Assembly (NCBI GenBank): GCA_027489455.1
Contig: JAIXZR010000074.1
Span: forward strand, 1 to 32,775
Direction: 5' to 3'
DNA from: Rubrivivax sp.
Lineage (GTDB): Bacteria > Pseudomonadota > Gammaproteobacteria > Burkholderiales > Burkholderiaceae_C
Length of the DNA stretch: 32,775 nucleotides
Position 1 is the stretch's first letter, and the number at the start of each line of letters is the position of its first letter. The notes below the pieces were generated by a model. The model made no database searches. It had not been told where the DNA came from and saw nothing but the letters and a program-made list of their open reading frames with translations. Position numbers and translations under genes: made by a program. This document shows positions 1 to 8,679 of the stretch, piece by piece.

Positions 1-1302
1 CAGCCCGCCCAGCGTGGCCAGCACCGGCATCAGCCAAGACAGGCTGCCCCAGATGGCGACGCCGCGCAGGGCTACGTCCAGCATCATTTCCTTGCTGATG
101 AAGCCGTTGAAGGGCGGGATGCCCGCCATGGCGGCCGCCGCGATCAAGGCCAGCGTGCCGACGATGGGCAGCACGCTGAACAGCCCGCCGAGCTTGCGCA
201 TGTCGCGCGTGCCGGTTTCGTGGTCGACGATGCCCGCACTCATGAACAGCGCCGCCTTGAAAGCCGCGTGGTTGAGGATGTGGAACACCGCCACCACGAT
301 CGACATCGGGCTGGACAGCCCGATCAGGAAGGTGATGAGCCCCAGGTGGCTGATGGTGCTGTAGGCCAGCAGGCCCTTCAGGTCGTGCTTGAAGATGGCG
401 ACGAAGGCCGCGAACACCATCGTGAGCAGGCCGATGGTGGCAACGATGCCCCCAAAAAGATCGGTGCCACCGAGCACCGGGTACAGGCGCAGCAGCAGGA
501 ACAGCCCGGCCTTCACCATCGTGGCCGAATGCAGGTACGCCGACACGGGCGTGGGCGCGGCCATGGCTTCGGGCAGCCAGAAGTGGAAGGGCAGCTGCGC
601 GCTCTTGGTGAAGCAGCCCAGCAGCACCAGGCCCAGGATCAGCGGGTAGCGCGGGTCGGCCTGGATCTGCGCGATCAGCCCCGGCGTGTTCAGCATCACG
701 CTCAGGTCGTAGGTGCCGGCCACCTGGCCCAGCACGATGACACCCGCCAGCAGCGCCAGCCCGCCGCCACCGGTGACGGTGAGCGCCATGCGCGCACCGA
801 AGCGGGCGTCATGCCCCTTCTTGGGATGCGACCCCCAGTAGCCCACCAGCAGGAAGCTGCTGATGCTGGTGAGTTCCCAGAACACCACCATCAGCAGCAG
901 GTTGTCCGACAGCACGATGCCCAGCATCGCCGCCATGAACAGCATCAGCTGGCTGTAGAACTTGCCGGCCGGGTCGTCGTGGTGCAGGTAGAAGGCGGCG
1001 TAAATGACGATCAGCAGCCCGATGCCGCTGATGAGCAGCGCGAACATCCAGGCCAGGCCGTCCAGCCGGTAGTTGGCATTCAGACCGATGGCCGGGATCC
1101 ATTCGGCCTGCGTCAGCAAGGTCTGGCCGCTGAACACGGGCCCCGCCAGCGTCGCCAGCAAGCCCAGCACCGACAGTGCCACGGCGCCGGCGATGGCGGC
1201 CGTGGCGGCACGCCGGGCGGAGGTGTTCACCCGGCCCACCCCCAGGCACAGCAGTGTGCCCAGGACCAGGGGCAGCAGGACGATCAGCGCAAGCGGGCTC
1301 AT
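1..1302 (-). CDS. mrpA: Mrp/Pha-type monovalent cation/proton antiporter subunit A, N-terminal 434 residues (runs off the window start)
   Basis: Reading the minus strand from the ATG at 1302-1300 gives an open frame to base 1. It encodes a highly hydrophobic protein of the NuoL/MrpA family, which exchanges Na+ or K+ for protons in the inner membrane as part of a multi-subunit complex. Visible signatures are FWELTSISSFLLVGYW (about residues 141-156, with the conserved membrane Glu at 143) and TKSAQLPFHFWLPEAM (about 232-247, with the conserved Lys at 233). The motif set and the N-terminus fit MrpA/PhaA better than NuoL or hydrogenase-4 subunits. Family members are usually over 900 residues, so more than half lies outside the window. 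No clear ribosome binding site was seen. The 183 bp to the divergent fumarase gene must hold promoters for both, but none is convincing. Confidence 0.88.
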   Translation of the reverse strand, partial: MSPLALIVLLPLVLGTLLCLGVGRVNTSARRAATAAIAGAVALSVLGLLATLAGPVFSGQTLLTQAEWIPAIGLNANYRLDGLAWMFALLISGIGLLIVIYAAFYLHHDDPAGKFYSQLMLFMAAMLGIVLSDNLLLMVVFWELTSISSFLLVGYWGSHPKKGHDARFGARMALTVTGGGGLALLAGVIVLGQVAGTYDLSVMLNTPGLIAQIQADPRYPLILGLVLLGCFTKSAQLPFHFWLPEAMAAPTPVSAYLHSATMVKAGLFLLLRLYPVLGGTDLFGGIVATIGLLTMVFAAFVAIFKHDLKGLLAYSTISHLGLITFLIGLSSPMSIVVAVFHILNHAAFKAALFMSAGIVDHETGTRDMRKLGGLFSVLPIVGTLALIAAAAMAGIPPFNGFISKEMMLDVALRGVAIWGSLSWLMPVLATLGGL

Positions 1303-1485
1303 GCGGGCGGGGACGGGGCGGCGTGGGGATACGGATGCCGGGCGGGGCGGGGCCCGCGGCAAGGGCCGCGCAGCGGGCAAAGCCGCGGAGTTTAGGCCAG
1401 CACCTTTCACCAGCCTGAAGCCCCGACAGGGCCGCTGGCTACACTTTCAGCCTCGTCAGCACCACGCGCCCAGCGTCCATTTGCC

Positions 1486-3012
1486 ATGAGCACCACCATC
1501 CGCCACGCCGACCTGGTCGAGACCGTGGCTGCCGCGCTGCAGTTCATCAGCTACTACCACCCGGCGGACTACATCAGCCACCTGGCCCGCGCCTATGAAC
1601 GCGAAGTCTCGCCCGCCGCCAAGGACGCGATCGCGCAGATCCTGACCAACAGCCGCATGTGCGCAGAATGCCACCGCCCCATCTGCCAGGACACCGGCAT
1701 CGTCAATGTCTTCCTGAAGATCGGCATGGACGTGCGCTTCGAAGGCTTCCCGGGCAGCGTGGAAGACGCCGTGAACGAAGGTGTGCGGCGCGCCTACCTG
1801 GATCCGGACAACAAGCTGCGCGGCTCCGTCCTGGCCGACCCGATCTTCGAGCGCAAGAACACCAAGGACAACACACCCGCCGTCATCCACATGAGCGTGG
1901 TGCCCGGCAACACGGTGGACGTGACGGTGGCGGCCAAGGGTGGCGGCAGCGAGAACAAGAGCAAGTTCGTGATGATGAACCCCAGCGACAACCTGGTGGA
2001 CTGGGTGATGAAGACCGTGCCCACCATGGGCGCGGGCTGGTGCCCGCCGGGCATGCTGGGCATCGGTGTGGGCGGCACGGCCGAGAAAGCCATGCTGCTG
2101 GCCAAGGAAGTGCTGATGGAGCCCATCGACATGTTCGAACTGCTGGCCCGCGGCCCTGCCAGCAAGCTGGAGGAGCTGCGCATCGAGCTGTACGAGAAGG
2201 TCAACGCGCTGGGCATCGGCGCGCAGGGCCTGGGCGGGCTGACGACGGTACTGGACGTGAAGATCGCGACCTACCCCACCCACGCCGCCAGCAAGCCCGT
2301 GGCGATGATCCCCAACTGCGCCGCCACCCGCCATGCCCACGTGGTGCTGGACGGCAGCGGCCCGGCCTTCATGGACGTGCCCAGCCTGGACCTGTGGCCG
2401 GCCGTGCACTGGGCCCCCGACTACGCGCGCAGCAAACGGGTGGACCTGGACACGCTGACGCGCGAACAGGTGGCCAGCTGGACCCCGGGCCAGACCCTGC
2501 TGCTGAACGGCCGGATGCTCACCGGGCGCGACGCCGCGCACAAGCGCATCCAGGACATGCTGGCCAGGGGCGAAAGCCTGCCGGTGGACTTCACCGACCG
2601 CGTCATCTACTACGTCGGCCCGGTGGACCCGGTGCGCGACGAAGTGATGGGCCCGGCCGGCCCGACCACAGCCACGCGCATGGACAAGTTCACCGAGATG
2701 ATGCTGGCCCAGACCGGGCTGATCGGCATGATCGGCAAGGCCGAGCGCGGCCCGGCCGGCATCGAGGCCATCAAGAAGCACAAGAGCGCCTACCTGATGG
2801 CCGTGGGCGGCGCGGCTTACCTGGTGGCCAAGGCCATCCGCAGTGCCAGGGTGGTGGGCTTCGCCGATCTCGGCATGGAAGCCATCTACGAATTCGAGGT
2901 CAAGGACATGCCGGTGACGGTGGCGGTCAGCGCCGACGGCACCAGCGTGCACGACACCGGGCCGAAGGAGTGGCAGGCGCGCATCGGCAAGATCCCGGTG
3001 ACGGTGGCCTGA
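1486..3012 (+). CDS. fumA: Class I (iron-sulfur) fumarate hydratase
   Basis: This 508-residue protein interconverts fumarate and L-malate in the TCA cycle, in the cytoplasm, using an oxygen-sensitive [4Fe-4S] cluster. The N-terminal alpha domain shows CHRPICQDTG (residues 62-71), CPPGMLGIGVGG (186-197) and PNCAATRHAHV (277-287). Cys67, Cys186 and Cys278 are the expected cluster ligands by analogy with other class I enzymes. The C-terminal beta domain follows, with GPAGPTTATRMDKF and the KKHKSAYLMAVGGAAYL segment. Length and order match the fused one-polypeptide FumA/FumB type. The ATG at 1486 has no obvious Shine-Dalgarno sequence, but the family N-terminus begins close to it. The next gene starts 10 bp downstream, so the two are probably co-transcribed. 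Confidence 0.95.
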   Translation: MSTTIRHADLVETVAAALQFISYYHPADYISHLARAYEREVSPAAKDAIAQILTNSRMCAECHRPICQDTGIVNVFLKIGMDVRFEGFPGSVEDAVNEGVRRAYLDPDNKLRGSVLADPIFERKNTKDNTPAVIHMSVVPGNTVDVTVAAKGGGSENKSKFVMMNPSDNLVDWVMKTVPTMGAGWCPPGMLGIGVGGTAEKAMLLAKEVLMEPIDMFELLARGPASKLEELRIELYEKVNALGIGAQGLGGLTTVLDVKIATYPTHAASKPVAMIPNCAATRHAHVVLDGSGPAFMDVPSLDLWPAVHWAPDYARSKRVDLDTLTREQVASWTPGQTLLLNGRMLTGRDAAHKRIQDMLARGESLPVDFTDRVIYYVGPVDPVRDEVMGPAGPTTATRMDKFTEMMLAQTGLIGMIGKAERGPAGIEAIKKHKSAYLMAVGGAAYLVAKAIRSARVVGFADLGMEAIYEFEVKDMPVTVAVSADGTSVHDTGPKEWQARIGKIPVTVA

Positions 3013-3022
3013 CTTTGTCTCG

Positions 3023-3646
3023 ATGGCCCAGCACTTCGAAGTCCACCCTCAGAACCCGCAGCCGCGTCTGCTGAAGCAGGCCGCGGCGCTGCTGCATGGC
3101 GGTGGCGTGCTGGCGGTGCCCACCGACAGCAGCTACGCGCTGGTGTGCCACCTCGACGACAAGGCTGCGGCCGAGAACCTGCGCCGCATCCGGCAGGTGG
3201 ACGACAAGCACCACCTCACCTTGCTCTGCCGCGATTTGAGCGAGCTCGCGCGCTTCGCCCGGGTCGACAACCGGCAGTTCCGGCTGCTGAAGCTGGGCAC
3301 GCCCGGGCCCTACACCTTCATCCTGGAAGCCACCAAGGAAGTGCCGCGGCGCCTGAGCCACCCCAGCCGCCGCACCATCGGCCTGCGGGTACCCGACCAT
3401 CAGGTCCTGCAGGACCTGCTGGCGCTCTTCGGCGAGCCGCTGCTGGCCACGACGCTGATCCCCCCCGGCGAGAGCGACGCACTGAATGACGCCGAGGACA
3501 TCCTCGCCCGCTTCCCCAAGCAACTGCAGGCCGTGGTCGACGCGGGCGCCTGCCCCATGCAGCCCACTACCGTGGTGGACCTCAGCGGCGACGAGCCCGA
3601 GGTGGTGCGCCAGGGCCGTGGCGATCTCGCGCGGCTGGGCCTGTAG
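3023..3646 (+). CDS. YciO/Sua5/YrdC-domain protein (L-threonylcarbamoyladenylate synthase family)
   Basis: This 207-residue protein has the YrdC fold. Family signatures are GGVLAVPTDSSYALVC near residues 27-42, the KHHLTLLCRDLSELA segment, GPYTFILEATKEVPRR, and RRTIGLRVPDHQV. Members bind nucleotides and RNA; the Sua5/TsaC branch makes threonylcarbamoyl-AMP for the t6A modification of tRNA. The short length, the absence of the extra C-terminal Sua5 domain and the overall wording of the motifs match the YciO branch, whose role is less certain. It lies 10 bp after fumA and ends 12 bp before the convergent prpE stop. Confidence 0.85.
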   Translation: MAQHFEVHPQNPQPRLLKQAAALLHGGGVLAVPTDSSYALVCHLDDKAAAENLRRIRQVDDKHHLTLLCRDLSELARFARVDNRQFRLLKLGTPGPYTFILEATKEVPRRLSHPSRRTIGLRVPDHQVLQDLLALFGEPLLATTLIPPGESDALNDAEDILARFPKQLQAVVDAGACPMQPTTVVDLSGDEPEVVRQGRGDLARLGL

Positions 3647-3658
3647 CCGGCGGGCGCG

Positions 3659-5569
3659 TCACCCCGGCGTGAAGAGCGCCTTGATCTGCGACAGTGCGCT
3701 CGGGTCTTCGATCGTCGTCAGGTCACCCGGATCACGGCCTTCGCAGACGGCCTGCAGCGCACGGCGCAGCAGCTTGCCCGACCGCGTCTTGGGCAAGGTA
3801 TTCACGAAACGCACGCGCGCCGGCCGGGCCACGGCACCAAGCTGCCCGTCGACGAGCTTCATGATGTCGCCTTCCAGCCTCAGGGCATCGTTCGCGTCCT
3901 GGGCGAGGGTGGCGTCCTTGAGCACAACGAAGGCCATGGCCACCTGGCCTTTCAGGCTGTCGGCCACGCCCACCACGGCCACTTCGGCCACTGCGGCGTG
4001 GCTGCTGATGCTTTCCTCGATCTCGCGCGTGCCCAGGCGGTGGCCGGCCACGTTGATCACATCGTCGGTGCGGCCCAGGATGAAGAAGTAGCCGTCCTCG
4101 TCGCGGATGCCCCAGTCGAAGGTGCTGTACACCTGCCGGCCCGGGACGGCCTGCCAGTAGGTCTTGAGGAAGCGCGCATCGTCGCGCCACACCGTCTGCA
4201 TGAAGCCGGGGGGCAGCGGGCCTTCGATCACCAGCACACCCTTCTGGTGGGCGCCCTTCAATTCTTCGCCCGTCGCTTCATCGACCAGCTTCACGTCGTA
4301 GCCCGGCATCGGTACGCCGGGGCTGCCGAACCTGCTGTCCTTGTGCTCGATGCCGTTGGCCACGGTCAGGATGGGCCAGCCGCTTTCGGTCTGCCAGTAG
4401 TTGTCGATGATCGGGCGGCCCAGGGCATCAGAGATCCAGCGCGCGGTGGGCTCGTCCAGCGGTTCACCGGCCAGGAACAGCGCACGCAGGCTGCTCAGGT
4501 CGTGCTTCTTCAGCGCGGCCGGGTCCTGCTTCTTCAGCACGCGCACGGCGGTGGGCGCGCTGAACATCGCGGTCACCTTGTACTTCTCGACCAGGCTCCA
4601 CCAGATGGCGGCGTCGGGCTCGCCCGCCATGCCACGCGTGGGCAGGCCTTCGTAGAGGATGGTGGCCATGCCGGCGATCAGCGGGCCGTAGACGATGTAG
4701 CTGTGGCCCACCACCCAGCCCACGTCGCTGGTGCTGAAGAACGTCTCGCCCGGCTGGCCCATGAAGATCTGCTCCATGCTCGCCGCCAGCGCCACGGCAT
4801 AGCCGCCGGTATCGCGCTGCACGCCCTTGGGCTTGCCGGTGGTGCCGCTGGTGTACAGGGTGTAGCTGGGGTGGGTGCTGTCGACCCAGACGCAGGGCAC
4901 GACTTCATCGTGGTACGTGGCGCGCAGTGCCGTGTAGCTGTGGTCGCGGCCGCGCACGAATTCGTACGGGCTCAGTCGCCGGTCCACCATCAGCACGGCC
5001 TGCGGCTTGTGCGTGGCCAGGCGGATGGCCTCGTCCAGCAGGGGCTTGTAGGGCACGACCTTCCCGCTGCGGCTGCCGGCGTCGGCGCTCACGATCACGG
5101 TCGGCTGGGCATCGTCGATGCGGCTGGCCAGGCTGACGCTGGCAAACCCGCCGAACACGACCGAGTGGATGGCGCCGATGCGCGCGCAGGCCAGCATCGC
5201 AAAGGCCGCCTCGGGAATCATCGGCAGGTACACCAGCACGCGGTCACCTTGCTTCACGCCCAGGGCCCGCAGGCAGGCGGCCATGCGCTGCACCTCGGTG
5301 TGCAGTTCGCTGAAGGTGTAGACGCGTTCCTGCCCGGTCTCGGTGGACACGTAGATCAGCGCCGCGGCATCGGGGCGCAGGGCGGCATGGCGGTCCACGG
5401 CGTTGTGGCACAGGTTGGTGGTGCCGCCGGTGAACCACTTCGTGAAAGGCGGGTTGTCGTTGTCGCAGACGCGCGTGAAGGGCTGCTGCCAGTCCACGCG
5501 GGCCGCCTGCTCGGCCCAGTAGGCGTCACGGTCGGCGAGGGAGCGGTGGTGGACTTCGGCGTAGCGCAT
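3659..5569 (-). CDS. prpE: Propionate--CoA ligase (propionyl-CoA synthetase)
   Basis: The product (636 residues from this start) belongs to the acyl-adenylate synthetases close to acetyl-CoA synthetase. It activates propionate, and in some bacteria 3-hydroxypropionate, with ATP and CoA. PrpE-type signatures are WFTGGTTNLCHNAVDRH, SADAGSRSGKVVPYKPLLDEA, YTSGTTGKPKGVQRDTGGYAV, SDVGWVVGHSYIVYGPL, LAGEPLDEPTARWI and DNYWQTESGWP. The C-terminal TRSGKLLRR carries the adenylation Lys. The ATG at 5569-5567 is chosen because TGGAGA lies just upstream and homologues begin with MRYAEVHHRS-like sequence; a GTG 15 codons further upstream (5614) is open but lacks a site. A small insertion (RGMAGEPDAA) follows EGLPT. 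It lies 123 bp downstream of acuI on the same strand. Confidence 0.93.
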   Translation of the reverse strand: MRYAEVHHRSLADRDAYWAEQAARVDWQQPFTRVCDNDNPPFTKWFTGGTTNLCHNAVDRHAALRPDAAALIYVSTETGQERVYTFSELHTEVQRMAACLRALGVKQGDRVLVYLPMIPEAAFAMLACARIGAIHSVVFGGFASVSLASRIDDAQPTVIVSADAGSRSGKVVPYKPLLDEAIRLATHKPQAVLMVDRRLSPYEFVRGRDHSYTALRATYHDEVVPCVWVDSTHPSYTLYTSGTTGKPKGVQRDTGGYAVALAASMEQIFMGQPGETFFSTSDVGWVVGHSYIVYGPLIAGMATILYEGLPTRGMAGEPDAAIWWSLVEKYKVTAMFSAPTAVRVLKKQDPAALKKHDLSSLRALFLAGEPLDEPTARWISDALGRPIIDNYWQTESGWPILTVANGIEHKDSRFGSPGVPMPGYDVKLVDEATGEELKGAHQKGVLVIEGPLPPGFMQTVWRDDARFLKTYWQAVPGRQVYSTFDWGIRDEDGYFFILGRTDDVINVAGHRLGTREIEESISSHAAVAEVAVVGVADSLKGQVAMAFVVLKDATLAQDANDALRLEGDIMKLVDGQLGAVARPARVRFVNTLPKTRSGKLLRRALQAVCEGRDPGDLTTIEDPSALSQIKALFTPG

Positions 5570-5692
5570 GGCGGTCTCCAGGGGTGCTTCAATGGGTGGC
5601 GGGGTCTGCGCCACGCCTGCCGGGCATTTTCGGCCCGGCGCTTGCGCGGTGCTGACTGACGCGGCCGCTCCGCCGCCATCCAGGGGGCGGTC

Positions 5693-6679
5693 TCAGGCGA
5701 TCTTCACCACCACACGCCCGCGGATCCGGCCCGCCATCAGCTGTTCGGCCGCCGCGACGGCGCCTGCCAGCGGCACTTCGGTGGTCATGCGTTCCAGCAG
5801 CGCTGGGTCAAGATCGCTCGCCAGGCGCGCCCAGGCTTGCTGGCGCAGGGGCAGCGGCGCCATCACGCTGTCCACCCCCAGCAGCGCGACGTTGCGCAGG
5901 ATGAAGGGCATCACCGTGCAAGGCAGGTCAGCGCCCTGGGCCAGGCCGCAGGCAGCCACGGCCCCGCCATAGCGCGTCTGCGCCAGCGCATTGGCCAGCG
6001 TGTGGCTGCCCACCGCATCGACGACCGCAGCCCAGCGCTCTTTCTGCAGCGGCTTGCCCGGGGCTGCGAGTTCGGCCCGGTCGATCACGCCGCTGGCCCC
6101 CAGGGCCAGCAGATAGTCGGCTTCGGCCGCCTTGCCCGTGGCGGCCACCACCCGGTAGCCCAGCCGCGCCAGCACGGCCACGGCCACCGAGCCCACGCCG
6201 CCGGTGGCACCGGTGACCAGCACGTCGCCGGCGGTGGCCGGCTGCAGGCCCTGGCGCTCCAGCGCCATCACGCACAGCATCGCGGTGTAGCCCGCGGTGC
6301 CAATGGCCATGGCCTGCCGCGGAGTGAAGGCCTCGGGCAGCGGCACCAGCCAGTCGCCCTTCAGCCGCGCCCGGCCGGCCAGACAGCCCCAGTGCGTTTC
6401 GCCCACGCCGAAGCCGTTGTGCACGAAGCGGTCGCCGGGCTTCCAGGCCGGATGCCGGCTTTCCAGCACGATGCCCGCGCCATCGATGCCGGCCACCATC
6501 GGCCACTGGCGCACCACGGGCGCCTTGTGGGTGATGGCCAGGCCATCCTTGTAGTTGAGCGTGGAGTACTCGGGCTGCACGAGCACGTCGCCGGCCTCGG
6601 GCAGGCGGGCTTCATCGATGCTGGCCAGGCCGGCACGGAAGCCGGCATCGTCTTTCTCCAACAGCAGGGCTTGGAACAT
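5693..6679 (-). CDS. acuI: Acrylyl-CoA reductase AcuI / YhdH-family quinone oxidoreductase
   Basis: This 328-residue zinc-free medium-chain dehydrogenase/reductase would reduce acrylyl-CoA to propionyl-CoA with NADPH. The YhdH/YhfP signature is clear: STLNYKDGLAITHKAPVVR near the N-terminus, PMVAGIDGAGIVLESRHP, RFVHNGFGVGETHWGCLAGRARLKGDWLVPLP, AMAIGTAGYTAMLCVMALE, and the nucleotide-binding loop VTGATGGVGSVAVAVLARLGYRVVAATGK. The ATG at 6679 (MFQALLLEKDD) gives the usual family length; an upstream TTG at 6742 would add 21 poor residues and overlap the divergent promoter. No strong Shine-Dalgarno is visible. Pairing with prpE supports the acrylate/3-hydroxypropionate role over a generic quinone oxidoreductase. 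Confidence 0.9.
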   Translation of the reverse strand: MFQALLLEKDDAGFRAGLASIDEARLPEAGDVLVQPEYSTLNYKDGLAITHKAPVVRQWPMVAGIDGAGIVLESRHPAWKPGDRFVHNGFGVGETHWGCLAGRARLKGDWLVPLPEAFTPRQAMAIGTAGYTAMLCVMALERQGLQPATAGDVLVTGATGGVGSVAVAVLARLGYRVVAATGKAAEADYLLALGASGVIDRAELAAPGKPLQKERWAAVVDAVGSHTLANALAQTRYGGAVAACGLAQGADLPCTVMPFILRNVALLGVDSVMAPLPLRQQAWARLASDLDPALLERMTTEVPLAGAVAAAEQLMAGRIRGRVVVKIA

Positions 6680-6728
6680 GGCGGGGGGCCGAGGGCCGGA
6701 AGTGCACGGGGCCTGGATGATGAGCGAT

Positions 6729-6758
6729 TTGACACCGCGCAACGGCGGCCCCTATGCT
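6729..6758 (+). promoter_or_regulatory. Sigma-70-like promoter of the NlpC/P60 gene
   Basis: A perfect -35 box TTGACA (6729-6734) and a TATGCT -10 box (6753-6758) are separated by 18 bp. Transcription would start near 6765, only about 13 bases before the ATG at 6778. The in-frame ATG at 6754 falls inside the -10 box and therefore cannot be the start if this promoter is real. The boxes were read by eye. Confidence 0.6.
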
Positions 6759-6777
6759 CCGCGCGCCCCGCCCCCCC

Positions 6778-7437
6778 ATGACCACCCCTCGCCCCCCTGC
6801 CCCGCAACGCCTGGCGCACCGCCGGGTTCGGCCATGGGTGCGCGCGGCGGTGCTGTGCGGGGCCCTGGTTGCGGCGGCGCAGGTGCACGCGCAAGCCCAG
6901 CCCGAAGGCGCGCCGGCGCCCGCCGTCCAGCCCGAAGCCGGCGATGCCGTACTGCAGTTGCTGCAGCAGAAGGGCCTGCTGCGTGACGCAGCCGAAAGCC
7001 CGCTGGTGCGCCAGGTGCGCGACACGGCGTCAGACATGGTGATGTCGGCCATGCAGTTCCTGGGGGTTCCCTACCGGCGCGGCGGCAGCAGCGAAACCGA
7101 AGGCTTCGACTGCAGCGGCTTCACGCGCCACGTGTTCGAACGCAGCATCGGCCTGGTGCTGCCACGCCGTGCCGACGAGCAGGCCAGCCTGGATAGCCTG
7201 CATGCGGTGCGCCGCGAAGAGCTCAAGCCCGGCGACCTGGTGTTCTTCAACACCATGCGCAGGGCCTTTTCGCACGTGGGCATCTATATCGGCGAAGGCA
7301 AGTTCATCCACGCCCCCCGCACGGGCGGTCAGGTGCGGATCGAGGACATGCGCCAGGCCTACTGGACGCAGCGCTTCAATGGCGCGCGCCGGGCCGCGAT
7401 GCTGCAGACCGACACCCCGGAAGCCAGCAGCCGCTGA
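6778..7437 (+). CDS. Exported NlpC/P60-family cysteine peptidase (probable peptidoglycan endopeptidase)
   Basis: The 219-residue product has an N-terminal signal segment (basic stretch to about residue 22, then VRAAVLCGALVAAAQVHAQA), a Pro/Ala linker, and a C-terminal NlpC/P60 domain. Catalytic residues are visible: Cys112 in GFDCSGFTRHVF, His166 in FSHVGIYIGEG, and a polar third residue at His178 in KFIHAPRTGG. Such enzymes cut gamma-D-Glu-diaminopimelate bonds in peptidoglycan, in the periplasm. The start at 6778 is chosen because the -10 box overlaps the alternative ATG at 6754. The very short leader lacks a good ribosome binding site. It converges on pufC with a 38-bp gap. Confidence 0.87.
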   Translation: MTTPRPPAPQRLAHRRVRPWVRAAVLCGALVAAAQVHAQAQPEGAPAPAVQPEAGDAVLQLLQQKGLLRDAAESPLVRQVRDTASDMVMSAMQFLGVPYRRGGSSETEGFDCSGFTRHVFERSIGLVLPRRADEQASLDSLHAVRREELKPGDLVFFNTMRRAFSHVGIYIGEGKFIHAPRTGGQVRIEDMRQAYWTQRFNGARRAAMLQTDTPEASSR

Positions 7438-7475
7438 AGCCCGGCGGCCCAGCAGCCCGCCCAGAGCCCGCCAAA

Positions 7476-8612
7476 TCAGCGCTGGGCCACCACCGCGCTG
7501 GCAGCAGGCGCAGCAGCCACGGGTGCAGGCGGACGCACGATCGGGCCGCGCAGTTCCGGATAGTCCCCCAGCATGCTGGTGCCAAAGAGTGGCTTGTAGG
7601 CCCCTTTGTGGCAGGTCTGGCAGCCGACCTTGGGGTTGTCGCCTTCGGCGCTGAGGCGATGCGCCGGCAGCAGAGGCCCGATGGGGTTGAGGTGGTTCAC
7701 GTTCAGGTCGCGCACCATGCGGATGCCATACCAGGCCGTGGCTCGCTGCGGTGAGCTCTGGTCCCAGGCCGCCAGGGCGCGCGAGTTGTGGCAATACGTG
7801 CAATTCACGCCCAGCGACTGGCTCATGTAGATCATCAGGCCGTAGGTGAACTCGGCCTGCCGGATCGAATGGCGGTTGTCGCCCGCCAACGCTGTCGTGC
7901 CCTGCACCCGGATGTCGGGCGACTCGGTGTTGAGGTAAGTGGACAAAGGGTCGTAGGGGAGCGAACTGTTGCCGACCGCCACCACGCCGGCGGTGTTCTG
8001 CTGCACCCGGTTGCCCATCAGGTTCTGGCCTTGGCCGCCCTCGCCAGGGTGCTTGAACCAGTCGCCCGAGGGCACGGCCTGACCGCGGTGGCAGGTCCAG
8101 CAAGTGACGCCCGTGGCGGCGACGTGCGGCTGCCAGCGCGTGTTGATCTCGCGCGTCATCTGCAGCATGCGGCGCGCCACCACCTTGGGGTACTTCTCGT
8201 CGGACGCCAGGTTGTTGGGGTTGTGGCAGAACTCGCAACCCTGATCGGGCGCGATCCATGTCGACATGGCCTGCATCAGGCGGGAGAACTCCAGGACGTT
8301 CAGGTCCTTCAGCACCTGGACGTTCTTGTGCACTTCGCCCACCAGAGGGGTGTCGGGCTCGGCCTCATCCACGGGCTCTGGCTCGGGGATCTGATTGGCC
8401 ACCACGGCCTGCGGGGCGTAGGTGGGCTCGTACAGCTGCAGCATGCCGGTGCCGCGGTAGCCGCGCTGGACGGTGTCGGCACGGTCACATGCGGCCAGCA
8501 GCCACAGCGCACCGAACAGGGGGATCAACCAACGCCAGGACCGCGCATGGCTGGCGCGCCGCGGTCGACGGAACTCAGGCTCTGTGGCCCTGCAGGCTTG
8601 TCTCGGGCTCAT
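7476..8612 (-). CDS. pufC: Photosynthetic reaction centre tetraheme cytochrome c subunit (PufC), lipoprotein
   Basis: The 378-residue protein is the periplasmic cytochrome that re-reduces the special pair of the type II reaction centre. Four heme motifs are present: CEFCH (126-130), CWTCH (171-175), CTYCH (271-275) and CQTCH (331-335). Met113, Met149 and Met260 lie 13, 22 and 11 residues before the first Cys of hemes 1-3, and His163 lies 8 before heme 2. This is the axial-ligand spacing I recall from the Blastochloris viridis subunit. A membrane stretch ends in the lipobox LAAC, giving lipidated Cys42. The ATG at 8612 has AAGGGGA just upstream; the longer open frame begins at a TTG inside the promoter. 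It has its own promoter with two PpsR/CrtJ-type sites. No pufB, A, L or M gene adjoins it, which is unusual. Confidence 0.94.
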   Translation of the reverse strand: MSPRQACRATEPEFRRPRRASHARSWRWLIPLFGALWLLAACDRADTVQRGYRGTGMLQLYEPTYAPQAVVANQIPEPEPVDEAEPDTPLVGEVHKNVQVLKDLNVLEFSRLMQAMSTWIAPDQGCEFCHNPNNLASDEKYPKVVARRMLQMTREINTRWQPHVAATGVTCWTCHRGQAVPSGDWFKHPGEGGQGQNLMGNRVQQNTAGVVAVGNSSLPYDPLSTYLNTESPDIRVQGTTALAGDNRHSIRQAEFTYGLMIYMSQSLGVNCTYCHNSRALAAWDQSSPQRATAWYGIRMVRDLNVNHLNPIGPLLPAHRLSAEGDNPKVGCQTCHKGAYKPLFGTSMLGDYPELRGPIVRPPAPVAAAPAASAVVAQR

Positions 8613-8679
8613 GGCGTCCCCTTGCGGCGACGGAGTCGGCCGGATGGAACGAAAAGTGCATCCAGGGCCGATGTCGCAG

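Noticed and set aside
220..1395. 391-codon plus-strand frame opposite mrpA
   Set aside because: Composition (Gln, His, Arg, Glu) is that of an antisense frame; the minus strand encodes a recognisable membrane antiporter.
5570..5614. GTG start at 5614 for prpE, adding 15 residues
   Set aside because: It has no ribosome binding site, whereas TGGAGA lies before ATG 5569, where homologues begin.
7030..8259. 409-codon minus-strand frame over the NlpC/P60 and pufC genes
   Set aside because: It crosses two real genes in the wrong frame, with Arg/Pro/His-rich translation.
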